Shown here: positions 1 to 10,257 of the stretch, one piece after another | Layout of the letters: each line of letters starts with the position of its first letter | How positions within the stretch are numbered: the stretch's first letter is position 1 | Source of the DNA: an uncultured Piscinibacter sp. | GTDB lineage: Bacteria; Pseudomonadota; Gammaproteobacteria; Burkholderiales; Burkholderiaceae_C | DNA: 64,000 nt | Assembly: GCF_937952055.1 (NCBI RefSeq) | Contig: NZ_CALFYO010000015.1 | Span: 1 to 64,000 of the forward strand | Reading direction: 5' to 3' | Translations under genes and position numbers: made by a program | Notes under the pieces: generated by a model | The model's database searches: none | The model's input: only the letters and a program-made list of their open reading frames with translations | What the model was told of the DNA's origin: nothing

Positions 1-878
1 GCGCCGCCGCCGACGTCGAGGAAGTTGGCCGGCTCGCCGCCGAACAGCTTGATGGTGTCCATGGTCGCCATCGCGAGGCCGGCACCGTTGACCAGGCAGC
101 CGATGTTGCCGTCGAGCTGGATGTAGGCGAGGTCGAACTTGCTCGCCTCGATCTCCGCCGGATCCTCTTCGTCGAGGTCGCGGTAGGCGACGATCTCGGG
201 GTGGCGGAACAGTGCGTTGGCGTCGAAGTTGAACTTGGCGTCCAGCGCGATCAGGTTGCCCTGGCTGTCGCAGTTCAGCGGATTGATCTCGACCAGCGAG
301 GCGTCCGTCTCCATGTAGCAGCGGTACAAGTTCTGGAACAGCGACACCGCCTGGGCGTGCGAGCCCGCAGGCAGGCCGATGGCCGCGGCAATCTGCTTGG
401 CCTGCGCGTCGCCGAGGCCGGTCAGCGGATCGATCGTCTCGGTGATGATCTTCTCGGGGGTGCTGTGCGCGACTTCCTCGATGTCCATGCCGCCTTCGCT
501 GGAGGCGATGAAGGCGACCTTCTGCGATGCGCGGTCGGTGACCAGCGAGACGTAGTACTCCTTCTTGATGTCGGCGCCTTCCTCGATGTACAGGCGGCGC
601 ACCTTCTGGCCCTCGGGGCCGGTCTGGTGCGTCTTGAGCTGCATGCCGAGGATCTGACCGGCCAACGCCTTCACGTCGTCCAGCGACTTGGCCAGCTTCA
701 CGCCGCCGCCCTTGCCGCGGCCGCCGGCGTGGATCTGCGCCTTCACCACCCAGACCGGACCGCCCAGCTTCTGCGCGGCTTCCGTCGCTTCGTGCACGCT
801 GAAGGCCGGATAGCCGCGCGGCACCGGAACGCCGAACTGGCGCAGGATTTCCTTGCCCTGGTACTCGTGGATCTTCAT
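1..878 (-). CDS. sucC: Succinyl-CoA ligase [ADP-forming] beta subunit, partial
   Basis: This is the beta subunit of the TCA-cycle enzyme that interconverts succinyl-CoA and succinate while making ATP. Translating the minus strand from the ATG at 876-878 gives MKIHEYQGKEILRQFGVPVP, the typical SucC N-terminus, then the ATP-grasp part with HAGGRGKGGGVKLAK near residues 50-65 and an EINPL segment near 200. About 292 codons are present before the window edge; the family is usually near 388, so the last quarter lies outside. sucD normally follows directly and would be off the left edge. Identity is very secure; only the 3' end is missing. Confidence 0.97.
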   Translation of the reverse strand, partial: MKIHEYQGKEILRQFGVPVPRGYPAFSVHEATEAAQKLGGPVWVVKAQIHAGGRGKGGGVKLAKSLDDVKALAGQILGMQLKTHQTGPEGQKVRRLYIEEGADIKKEYYVSLVTDRASQKVAFIASSEGGMDIEEVAHSTPEKIITETIDPLTGLGDAQAKQIAAAIGLPAGSHAQAVSLFQNLYRCYMETDASLVEINPLNCDSQGNLIALDAKFNFDANALFRHPEIVAYRDLDEEDPAEIEASKFDLAYIQLDGNIGCLVNGAGLAMATMDTIKLFGGEPANFLDVGGG

Positions 879-893
879 GAGGGTCTCGCTTGC

Positions 894-1475
894 CTAGGTT
901 TCTAGAGGGGTGGGAACGGCTGCGGGGTCGACGGCCCCCCGGTACCAGCGCGGGTAGAAGAGTTTCACGGCCGCACCGTCGGAGCGCAAGGCGTGGCAGC
1001 GGTCGATCTGGAAGGGCTGGTGCTCGCTGTCTTCGCGGGTGTCGATGACTTCGCCGGCGAAGGCCTGGATCACCGCGGTGGGCAGCACCTGCGTCAGCTC
1101 GGTAAGGTGGGTGCAGCCGATGCTGCCGCCCAGTCGCTCCTTGACGGCGGCCCGGAAGCCCTTCAGCAGGTTCAGTCCCGCAAGGGCCTGGTAGGCGTCC
1201 CCATGGTCGTCGCAGTGTCCGGGGTAGGGCATCCAGCGCGTTTCGGAACCGGCCTCGACGATGTTGAGCCGCTCGTCGACGACGAGGCGCAGCAGCATGT
1301 CGTGGATGGGATCGCCTGCCTTGCGGATGCCGCCGGCGAGCTGGGCGTCGCGCGTCTTGACGTCTCGGATCTCGGCATCGACCTCCCACAGGCCATTGCC
1401 GCGCGCATAGACGTGAACGTCGATGCTGCGGCGGTGCTTGAGCTGTCGCTCGGGCGCGGCGGGCGGCAGAGCCAT
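894..1475 (-). CDS. DUF2889 domain-containing protein
   Basis: A 193-residue soluble protein of the DUF2889 family. Function is unknown in this family; members are often found beside sucCD or recAX in Burkholderiales, as here. Visible features are the basic N-terminal RQLKHRRSIDVHVYARGNG, a GLWEVDAEIRD strand pair and a Cys-containing SIGCTHLTEL segment. The ATG at 1475 is preferred because homologues as I remember them begin close to MALPPAAPERQL; a TTG at 1520 would add 15 low-complexity residues. Neither start has a good Shine-Dalgarno. It lies 15 bp upstream of sucC on the same strand and may be cotranscribed with it. Confidence 0.8.
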   Translation of the reverse strand: MALPPAAPERQLKHRRSIDVHVYARGNGLWEVDAEIRDVKTRDAQLAGGIRKAGDPIHDMLLRLVVDERLNIVEAGSETRWMPYPGHCDDHGDAYQALAGLNLLKGFRAAVKERLGGSIGCTHLTELTQVLPTAVIQAFAGEVIDTREDSEHQPFQIDRCHALRSDGAAVKLFYPRWYRGAVDPAAVPTPLET

Positions 1476-1624
1476 GGGAGGAGAAACGGTGGGTGCAGTG
1501 GCTGTCGGGCGCTGCTCCAAGCGGGGCTGTCACTCCACCGTAACCAGCGCAAACGCCGCGGAATGTAGCATGCTGCGTTGCACCAAAGCTGACGGCTGGC
1601 TGGCAGCCGCCGCAGCCGGCAGGA

Positions 1625-2145
1625 TCAGTCTTCGTCGAGCGGCGCGCCGGCGGCACGCAGCACGCGACGCACCGTCTCGGCCGAGAAGCCGCGGCTGGAA
1701 AGGAAACGTGCCTGCCGTGCGCGCCCGGCGGCATCGGCCGCAGGCGCGTCGTACTTGCGGCCCCAGACCTCGCGGGCACGCCCGAACTCGCTGGCCTGAA
1801 GGGCCTGGGCCGATGTCGCGTCGAGCGCAATGCCGTGCTGGGCGAGTTCCTGCTGGATGCGCAGGTTGCCGTGGCGTGCCGCGCGGGCGTGGATGCGCGA
1901 CTCGGCGAAGCGCTGCTGCGAAAGGTAGCGGTTGGCTTCCAGCCAGTCGAGCACCTCGGTCACGCGGGTCATCACCTCATGGGGATCTGGCGCCTCGATC
2001 GCGGCACGGCCTTCCCCCCCGGCTCGCGCCTGCGCCGCCAAGGCGCGTGCGTGCGGCAGCAATTTACGCTGCATCTCCGCACGGCTGTGCTCGCGCTGGG
2101 CCAGCCACTGCAGCGCCCGCGCCTTCAGCGAGCGCGGCGCCGGTT

Positions 2146-2149
<4 letters not shown>
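1625..2149 (-). CDS. recX: Regulatory protein RecX
   Basis: RecX binds RecA filaments and limits their extension and ATPase and recombinase activity. The 174-residue protein is alpha-helical and charged, with the three-helix repeats of the family (SLKARALQWLAQREHSRAEM at the start; LSQQRFAESRIHARAARHGN in the middle). Length is typical. Its ATG overlaps the recA stop as ATGA (2146-2149), so it is translationally coupled to recA and falls under the same SOS promoter. The middle carries an Ala/Gly-rich insert (residues about 36-52) that is probably a linker. Confidence 0.93.
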
Positions 2150-3186
<1,037 letters not shown>

Positions 3187-3213
3187 TCGGCGTTCTCCTG
3201 GGAAGTGACGGTG

Positions 3214-3241
3214 ATTATCGCAAAAGCTGGATGTTTGTACA
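3214..3241 (-). promoter_or_regulatory. recA promoter (-35/-10)
   Basis: On the minus strand TGTACA (3236-3241) and GATAAT (3214-3219) are separated by 16 bp, which fits a sigma-70 promoter reading into recA. The -35 hexamer is inside the LexA-type box, so repressor binding would block polymerase. Assigned by eye only. Confidence 0.6.
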
Positions 3242-3242
3242 G
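3227..3242. promoter_or_regulatory. LexA (SOS) box upstream of recA
   Basis: The 16-mer CTGGATGTTTGTACAG matches the CTGT-N8-ACAG type LexA operator at 12 of 16 positions, with a T-rich middle and a perfect ACAG arm. It sits 41 bp upstream of the recA start and overlaps the -35 element, the expected place for SOS repression. Confidence 0.75.
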
Positions 3243-3317
3243 TGCCTGTGTCCGGCCGGTGTGCCCATCCCTACAATGCAGGTCACAGCCGGACGCGATC
3301 CGGCGAGGAGACACTTC

Positions 3318-3989
<672 letters not shown>

Positions 3990-4030
3990 GCCGTCAGAGC
4001 CCGCGCGATGCGGCGCTATCCTGAGCGCCC

Positions 4031-5572
4031 ATGCCCGCGACCAAGAAGGAACAGCGCTCCCTCTTTGGCGAGATCCTCGACTGGATGCTCGCGCCGCTGC
4101 TGCTGCTGTGGCCGATGAGCGTGGCACTGACCTGGCTGGTGGCGCAAGGCATCGCCCACAAGCCCTTCGACCGCGAGCTCGGCGAGATGACGCGCACCTT
4201 GGCCAAGCAGGTGGAGCTGCGCCAGGCCGGCGACGGCACGCGCACGGCCGAGTTCACGCTGCCCGCTGGCGCCTCCGAACTGCTGCACACCGACGAGGCG
4301 GACGACATCTACTACCAGGTGCTGGGCCTGCGCGGCGAACTGCTCAGCGGCGAGCGCAGCCTGCCGCTGCCACCGGAGGACGAACCTGTCGTTCCCGACG
4401 AGGTGCGCTTTCGCGACGGCGAAATGGACAGCGACAACCTGCGCATCGCCTACGTGTGGATCGCCCTGCCCGGCCGCTCCGGCGAGCCGCCGATGGCCCT
4501 GGTGCAGGTGGCCGAGACGCTCGGCAAGCGATCGCGGCTGGCCACCGAGATCATCAAGGGCGTGATCCTGCCGCAGTTCGTCATCCTGCCGATGGCCGTG
4601 CTGCTGGTCTGGCTGGCGCTGGTTCGCGGCATCTCGCCGCTCAACGAACTGCAGCAGCGCATCCGCCGTCGCGACAGCAGCGACCTGTCGCCGATCGACG
4701 AGCGCGACGCGCCCGAGGAGGTGTCGCCGCTGGTGCGTGCGATCAACGACCTCCTGGCACGGCTGGACCAGTCGATCGGCGCGCAGAAGCACTTCCTCGC
4801 CGACGCAGCGCACCAGCTGAAGACGCCGCTGGCCGGACTGCGCACGCAGGCCGAGCTGGCGCAGCGGGAGATCGATGCCGGCGAGCGTGACCCGCAGGCG
4901 CTGAAGAAGTCGCTGCAGCAGATCGCCCACTCCAGCCAGAGCGCCGCGCACATGGTCAACCAGCTGCTGGCGATGGCACGTGCCGAGGACCAGGGCCAGC
5001 AGATGCCGCGCCAGACCGTCAACCTCGCCCGCCTGGCCACCGAGACGGTGCGCGACTTCGTGCCGCGCGCCCTGGAGAAGCGCATCGACCTCGGCTACGA
5101 AGGCCCGGAGACCGGCCGGGGCGCGGCATCGGGCAAGGGCGCGCTGGTCAGCGGTCACGCACTGCTGCTGCGCGAGCTGATCCGCAACCTCGTGGACAAC
5201 GCGCTGCAGTACACGCCGGCTGGCGGCACGGTGACGGTGCGCATCGTCGACGATCCGTTCGGCCAGGTCGTCGTGCTGCAGGTCGAGGACTCCGGTCCCG
5301 GCATTCCGCCGGCCGAGCGCGAGAAGGTGTTCAGGCCCTTCTACCGCACGCTGGGCACCGACGTCGACGGCAGCGGACTGGGCCTGGCCATCGTGCGTGA
5401 GATCGCCTCCCAGCATGGCGCGCAGATCCAGCTGGAAGATGCCAACCTGCGTCATCGCCCGGGGCTGAGCGATCAGGGCGGCGCTGCCTTCGGCCCGGGT
5501 GCGCGCTTCACGCTGCGCTTCCCAGCCGCGAATGCCGGCGCGGCGACATCGCCCGATTCAGCGGCGGCGTAG
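4031..5572 (+). CDS. Two-component sensor histidine kinase (TctE-like)
   Basis: Membrane histidine kinase of 513 residues, partner of the regulator just upstream. A first membrane helix spans about residues 17-38, followed by a periplasmic domain of the TctE/2CSK_N type, a second helix near 180-200 (VILPQFVILPMAVLLVWLAL) and a HAMP-like linker. The phosphorylated His261 lies in HQLKTPLAG. The ATPase boxes are visible: N box (LIRNLVDNALQYTP), G1 (DSGPGIP), F (FRPFYR) and G2 (GSGLGLAIV). Its last 15 bp overlap the 3' end of the convergent dehydrogenase gene. Confidence 0.92.
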   Translation: MPATKKEQRSLFGEILDWMLAPLLLLWPMSVALTWLVAQGIAHKPFDRELGEMTRTLAKQVELRQAGDGTRTAEFTLPAGASELLHTDEADDIYYQVLGLRGELLSGERSLPLPPEDEPVVPDEVRFRDGEMDSDNLRIAYVWIALPGRSGEPPMALVQVAETLGKRSRLATEIIKGVILPQFVILPMAVLLVWLALVRGISPLNELQQRIRRRDSSDLSPIDERDAPEEVSPLVRAINDLLARLDQSIGAQKHFLADAAHQLKTPLAGLRTQAELAQREIDAGERDPQALKKSLQQIAHSSQSAAHMVNQLLAMARAEDQGQQMPRQTVNLARLATETVRDFVPRALEKRIDLGYEGPETGRGAASGKGALVSGHALLLRELIRNLVDNALQYTPAGGTVTVRIVDDPFGQVVVLQVEDSGPGIPPAEREKVFRPFYRTLGTDVDGSGLGLAIVREIASQHGAQIQLEDANLRHRPGLSDQGGAAFGPGARFTLRFPAANAGAATSPDSAAA

Positions 5573-6430
5573 CAGCTCGAACAGGCTGGCGTCGTCGAGC
5601 GACCCGAAGCCGCTGTCGCAGGCGCGCGCGAACAGCGCCGCCGCCTGCTCGCCGACCGGCGTGGCCATTTGCAGTTGCGCCGCCATGGCCAGCGCCAGGT
5701 GCGTGTCCTTGTTCAGCAGCGTGGTGTGGGCGCGCGGCGCGAGATCGCCGGCGATAGCGCGGCGCAGCCGGTCGGAGCCGATCCAACTCTGTCCGCTGGA
5801 GCGCTCGATCACGTCCAGAGTACGCGCCGGGTCGAGACCGGCGCGTTCGGCCAGCGCCAGCACCTCGGCCGCGCCGGCGAGGTTGATGCCGGCGAGCAGG
5901 TTGTTGACGAGCTTGGTGCGCGCACCGTCGCCGAGACGCGTGCCGAGCCGGAAGACGGCGCTCGACAGCGACTCGATCACGTCGCGCTGCTGCTCGAACA
6001 CCGCGTCGGCACAGGCGACCATCAGGCTCATCGTGCCGTCGCGCGCGCGGGCCGGTCCGCCGGACATCGGCGCATCGACGGGCACAAGCCCCCGCGCGAG
6101 CAACCGCTCGGCGATCGCCTCGGTGTCGCGCGGCGCGATCGTCGGGCACAGCAGCACGGCGGCACCGTGAGGCAGCGCATCGGACAGACCGCGCTCACCG
6201 AACAGCACCGCCTCGGACTGCACCGCGTCGACCACGGCGACGATCGCGCAGCGCGCCCCTTCGGCCGTTGCGGCCGGCGAGTCGTGCACCGCCAGGCCCT
6301 CGGCCCGCGCCAGCGCCTCGCGCGCCGCGTCGATGTCGCGCACGGCCACGCCGAAGCCGCGGTCGCGCAGCCGCAGCGCCATCCCCAGGCCCATGTTGCC
6401 GATGCCGATGACGGCGACGCGCGCCGTCAT
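5558..6430 (-). CDS. NAD(P)-dependent beta-hydroxyacid dehydrogenase (HIBADH/L-threonate dehydrogenase-like)
   Basis: A 290-residue member of the 3-hydroxyisobutyrate dehydrogenase superfamily, which oxidises beta-hydroxyacids with NAD(P). The Rossmann motif GIGNMG is at residues 8-13, the substrate-binding signature DAPMSGGPARARDGT is mid-protein, and the catalytic Lys is in KLVNNLLAG. The substrate is not determined; the closest feel is L-threonate dehydrogenase or tartronate semialdehyde reductase. Its ATG overlaps the rodA stop (6427-6430), so it is read as the last gene of the cell-shape operon although its chemistry is unrelated. Confidence 0.88.
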   Translation of the reverse strand: MTARVAVIGIGNMGLGMALRLRDRGFGVAVRDIDAAREALARAEGLAVHDSPAATAEGARCAIVAVVDAVQSEAVLFGERGLSDALPHGAAVLLCPTIAPRDTEAIAERLLARGLVPVDAPMSGGPARARDGTMSLMVACADAVFEQQRDVIESLSSAVFRLGTRLGDGARTKLVNNLLAGINLAGAAEVLALAERAGLDPARTLDVIERSSGQSWIGSDRLRRAIAGDLAPRAHTTLLNKDTHLALAMAAQLQMATPVGEQAAALFARACDSGFGSLDDASLFELLRRR

Positions 6431-7608
6431 GTCTGGACGAGCCGCCGGCTCTTCGCGATCGACATCAGAATGCCCAGTCCCAGCCCCAGCGTCACCATCG
6501 CCGTGCCGCCATAGCTGATGAAGGGCAGGGGCACGCCCACCACCGGCAGGATGCCGCTGACCATGCCCATGTTCACGAATGCGTAGGTGAAGAAGCTCAG
6601 CGTGATCGCGCCAGCCAGCAGCCGGCCGAACAGGGTCGGCGCGCCGGCGGCGATCATCAGGCCGCGGAAGATCAGGAAGGTGAAGCCGATCAGCAGGCCG
6701 ATGCAGCCGACCAGACCGAACTCTTCCGAGAAGCCCGCGAAGATGAAGTCGGTGGTGCGCTCCGGGATGAATTCCAGGTGCGTCTGCGTGCCCTTCATGA
6801 AGCCCTTGCCCTCGATACCGCCGGAACCGATGGCGATCATGCCCTGCAGCGTGTGGAAGCCCTTGCCGAGCGGATCCTTGGAAGGGTCGAGCAGCGTGCA
6901 GACGCGATGCTTCTGGTAGTCGCGCAGCACCGGCCACTTCACGTCGGACTCGCAGATGCGGTCACCCGACAGCACCAGCGCCGTGACGGCCACTGCGCCC
7001 AGCATCAGGACCGGGATGATCAGCCGCCACGACAGGCCGGCGAAGAAGATCACGTACAGGCCGGCGGAAAGCACCAGGATGGCGGTTCCCAGGTCGGGCT
7101 GCTTCATGATCAGCCCCACCGGCAGCGCCAGCAGCACGCCCGCGACGAGGAAGTCGGGCGCGCGCAACTGGCCTTCGCGGCGCTGGAACCACCAGGCGAG
7201 CATCAGCGGCACGGCGATCTTCAGCATCTCGCTGGGCTGGACGACGACGCCGATGTTGAGCCAGCGCGTCGCGCCCTTCTTGGTGATGCCGAACAGCGCC
7301 ACGGCCACCAGCAGGGCCACACCGAGCACGTACAGCGGCACGGCCAGCGACATCAGCCGCTGCGGCGGCACCTGGGCGACGATGAAGAGGATCGCGAAGG
7401 CGATCAGCATGTTGCGGCCGTGGTCGACGAAGCGCGTGCCGTGGTCGAAGCCGACCGAGTACATGGTCAGCAGCCCGGCACCGGCAAGGAGCAGGATCGC
7501 CAGGGACAGGGGTCCGTCGAAGCCGGTGAACACCGGCGCGATGCGCTGCCAGAGCGAGGGCTGCTCGAAGGCGACGTTCATCGGTGCCGGCCGGCTGGTC
7601 GCGCTCAT
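6427..7608 (-). CDS. rodA: Peptidoglycan glycosyltransferase RodA
   Basis: SEDS-family glycosyltransferase that polymerises lipid II during lateral wall growth, working with PBP2 and MreBCD. The 393-residue protein has about ten hydrophobic segments and the RodA/FtsW signature near the C-terminus (GMVSGILPVVGVPLPFISYGG split across the last loops), plus KKGATRWLNIG and QPSEMLKIA. The ATG at 7608 overlaps the mrdA stop as ATGA; a second ATG at 7581 is an alternative. Together with mrdA it forms the core elongasome enzyme pair. Confidence 0.95.
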   Translation of the reverse strand: MSATSRPAPMNVAFEQPSLWQRIAPVFTGFDGPLSLAILLLAGAGLLTMYSVGFDHGTRFVDHGRNMLIAFAILFIVAQVPPQRLMSLAVPLYVLGVALLVAVALFGITKKGATRWLNIGVVVQPSEMLKIAVPLMLAWWFQRREGQLRAPDFLVAGVLLALPVGLIMKQPDLGTAILVLSAGLYVIFFAGLSWRLIIPVLMLGAVAVTALVLSGDRICESDVKWPVLRDYQKHRVCTLLDPSKDPLGKGFHTLQGMIAIGSGGIEGKGFMKGTQTHLEFIPERTTDFIFAGFSEEFGLVGCIGLLIGFTFLIFRGLMIAAGAPTLFGRLLAGAITLSFFTYAFVNMGMVSGILPVVGVPLPFISYGGTAMVTLGLGLGILMSIAKSRRLVQT

Positions 7609-9623
7609 CGGGCCGCCTCCTCGTCCGCGGCCGACCGCTGCGCCACCTGCTGGTTCGAGGCGGCCATCGGCGCCACCGCTGCAGCGCCAGGCAGCGGCAC
7701 CTCGTTGACCGGCCGCGGCTTGCCGATCGGAGCGCCGGACTTGCCCTCCCGCGTCAGCGCGATGTCTTCCGGGCTCGGCAGCACGCCGGTGAGCACATAG
7801 TCGAACACGCGGCGCGTGATCGGCGCCGCGGCCTCCGAGCCGAAACCGGCGTTCTCGACCACGATGGCCATCGCGATGGTCGGAGCCTCCAGCGGCGCAA
7901 ACGCCATGTACAGCGAGTGGTCGCGCTTGTGCTCCTCGAGCTTGGAGGCGTTGTACTTCTCGTTCTGCCTGATGCCCACCGCCTGCGCGGTGCCGGTCTT
8001 GCCGCCGCTCTTGTAGGGCGCGCCCATGAAGGAACGCACCGAGGTGCCCTCCTGCGTCACGCCGTGCAGCGCGCGGTTGATCAGCTCGACATGCTCGGGC
8101 TTGAGCGGCAGCGGCGGAAGCGCTTCGTTGGCCATCACGCGGCGCGCGCCGGTGGTCACGTCCTCGATCTCGCGCACCAGGCGCGGCATGTAGCGCTGTC
8201 CGCCGGAAACCAGCGTGGCCGTGGCGCTGGCCAACTGCAGCATGGTGAAGTTGTTGTAGCCCTGGCCGATGCCCAGCGAGATGGTTTCCCCGGCGTACCA
8301 CTTCTGCTGCTCGGGCTTCTTGTAGGCCTTGCGCTTCCATTCGGTGGACGGCAGCAGCCCGGTGACCTCGCCTTCCACGTCGATGCCGGTCTTGCGCCCG
8401 AAGCCGAACGGTTCGAGCTGATCGTGCATCAGGTCCACGCCCATCTCGTTGGCCAGCGAGTAGTAGTAGACGTTGCTCGACTTGACGATGCTGCGCACCA
8501 TGTCGACGGGCCCGAGGCCGTGGTCGCCGTGGCTGCGGAAGGTGTGATTGCCGAACTGGAAGGTGCCGCCGTCGAAGATCACCTGGTTCGGGCTGCGCTT
8601 GCCGGTGTTCAGCGCGGCGATCGCCATGAAGGGCTTGAAGGTCGATCCCGGCGGATAGGTGCCACGCAGCGCCCGGTTCAGCAGCGGCTTGTCGATCGAC
8701 TCGTTGAGCTCCTTCCAGCTCTCGTGGTCGATGCCGTCGACGAAGAGGTTGGGGTCGAAGGTCGGCTTGCTGACGAAGGCGAGCACCTCGCCGTTGCGCG
8801 GGTCGAGCGCGACCAGCGCGCCGCGGCGGTCACCGAACAGTTCCTCGACCAGCGCCTGCAGGCGGATGTCGATCGACAGCACCAGCTTGTTGCCCGGCGT
8901 GGCCGGGTTGCTCTTCAGGCGCCGCACCGGACGCCCGCCGGCACTGGTTTCGACCTCCTCGAAGCCGGTGGTGCCGTGCAGCTCGGCCTCGTAGCTCTGC
9001 TCGACGCCGAGCTTGCCGATGTATTCGGTGCCGCGGTAGTTGGCGGCATCCTCGGCATCGTCGATGACTTCCTTTTCCGCCTGGTTGATGCGGCCGATGT
9101 AGCCCAGCAGGTGGCTGCCGGTCTCGCCGAGGGGGTAGTTGCGAAACAGCCGCGCCTTGATGTCGACGCCCGGGAAGCGGAAGCGCTGCGCGGTGAAGCG
9201 CGCCACCTCGTCGTCGCTGAGCTTGGTGCGGATCGGCAGCGACTCGAAGCTCTTGCTCTCCTCCATCAGCCTCTTGAAGCGCTTGCGGTCGCGCGACTGG
9301 ATCTCGACCACCTGGGCGAGGCTGTCGATCAGCGGCTCGAGTTCGCCGGCCTTGGACGGCGTGATCTCCAGCGTGTAGGCCGAGTAGTTGTTGGCGAGCA
9401 CGATGCCGTTGCGGTCGACGATGAGGCCGCGATTGGGGACGATCGGCACCACCGCGATGCGGTTGTTTTCGGCCTGCGTCGACAATTCCTCGTGCTTGAA
9501 CACCTGCAGGTGCACCAGACGGGCGGCCAGCAGCACGAAGCCGAACAGCACGAAGACGGCTGCGGCCAGCAGGCGCAGGTTGAACCGCGCCAGCTCCTGC
9601 TCGACGTTCCTGATTTCAGTCAT
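7605..9623 (-). CDS. mrdA: Penicillin-binding protein 2 (transpeptidase)
   Basis: Class B penicillin-binding protein that crosslinks peptidoglycan in the elongasome. A single membrane helix (about residues 16-38) is followed by the pedestal domain and the transpeptidase domain. Catalytic Ser327 lies in YPPGSTFKPF, the SxN motif in VKSSNVYYY, and the KTGTA box near residue 530. The start at 9623 (MTEIRNVEQELARF) is chosen because upstream codons are Ala/Arg-rich and unlike the family. A proline/alanine-rich C-terminal tail of about 60 residues follows the catalytic domain. The gene sits between mreD and rodA. Confidence 0.95.
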   Translation of the reverse strand: MTEIRNVEQELARFNLRLLAAAVFVLFGFVLLAARLVHLQVFKHEELSTQAENNRIAVVPIVPNRGLIVDRNGIVLANNYSAYTLEITPSKAGELEPLIDSLAQVVEIQSRDRKRFKRLMEESKSFESLPIRTKLSDDEVARFTAQRFRFPGVDIKARLFRNYPLGETGSHLLGYIGRINQAEKEVIDDAEDAANYRGTEYIGKLGVEQSYEAELHGTTGFEEVETSAGGRPVRRLKSNPATPGNKLVLSIDIRLQALVEELFGDRRGALVALDPRNGEVLAFVSKPTFDPNLFVDGIDHESWKELNESIDKPLLNRALRGTYPPGSTFKPFMAIAALNTGKRSPNQVIFDGGTFQFGNHTFRSHGDHGLGPVDMVRSIVKSSNVYYYSLANEMGVDLMHDQLEPFGFGRKTGIDVEGEVTGLLPSTEWKRKAYKKPEQQKWYAGETISLGIGQGYNNFTMLQLASATATLVSGGQRYMPRLVREIEDVTTGARRVMANEALPPLPLKPEHVELINRALHGVTQEGTSVRSFMGAPYKSGGKTGTAQAVGIRQNEKYNASKLEEHKRDHSLYMAFAPLEAPTIAMAIVVENAGFGSEAAAPITRRVFDYVLTGVLPSPEDIALTREGKSGAPIGKPRPVNEVPLPGAAAVAPMAASNQQVAQRSAADEEAAR

Positions 9624-9710
9624 GGTCAGCGTGACAGCGCGCAGGCCGGGCGCCGCGCCGCTCCCCATCGCGGGAGTGGCCTGCCGCACTCGGGAAGCGG
9701 TGGGTCGTCA

Positions 9711-10229
9711 TCACAGTGGACGATTTTCGTCCGGATCGGGCGGTCGGCGCTGCGGTGCGAGCAGCACCCATGTGACCAAAGGCCACAAGAGCGCCTCGAA
9801 CACCGGCGCCAGCAGCAGCTCCCATCCGGGGAACATGCCGCCAGCGAGCATGCGCACGACCAGCGCCACGAGGTGCGCCGCGAAGAACAACGGCAGGATC
9901 TGCACCGCCTGCGACGGCACGGCAAACCACAGCAGCCGCCGGTGGATGGTGGTCGCGAAGTAGCTCAGCAGCGTGTAGGACAGGGCGTGCTGGCCGAGCA
10001 CCGCGCCGTCGTGAACGTCCATCAGCAGGCCGAACAGGAAGGCCGCGCCGACCCCGACGCGGCGCGTCTGGTGCACGTTCCAGAACACCAGCACCACGGC
10101 CAGGAAGTCCGGCATCGCCGGCACGCGGCCCAGCGGCACCAGGTTGAGCAGGAAGGCGACCACCAGCGTCAGCCAGACGAACAGCGGGTTCGCCGGCAGC
10201 AGCAGGGTGTCCCCACGCGGCATGATCAT
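9711..10229 (-). CDS. mreD: Rod shape-determining protein MreD
   Basis: A 172-residue integral membrane protein of the elongasome that couples MreB/MreC to the wall enzymes. Five or six hydrophobic helices are visible, with the family segment FLFGLLMDVHDGAVLGQHALSY (written here as two parts: GLLMDVHDG and LGQHALSY). Two ATG codons at 10229 and 10223 are possible (MIMPRG). It follows mreC by 28 bp and precedes mrdA by 87 bp. Confidence 0.92.
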   Translation of the reverse strand: MIMPRGDTLLLPANPLFVWLTLVVAFLLNLVPLGRVPAMPDFLAVVLVFWNVHQTRRVGVGAAFLFGLLMDVHDGAVLGQHALSYTLLSYFATTIHRRLLWFAVPSQAVQILPLFFAAHLVALVVRMLAGGMFPGWELLLAPVFEALLWPLVTWVLLAPQRRPPDPDENRPL

Positions 10230-10257
10230 GACGCGCGCTCCCGTGTCGCGGGCGTGA

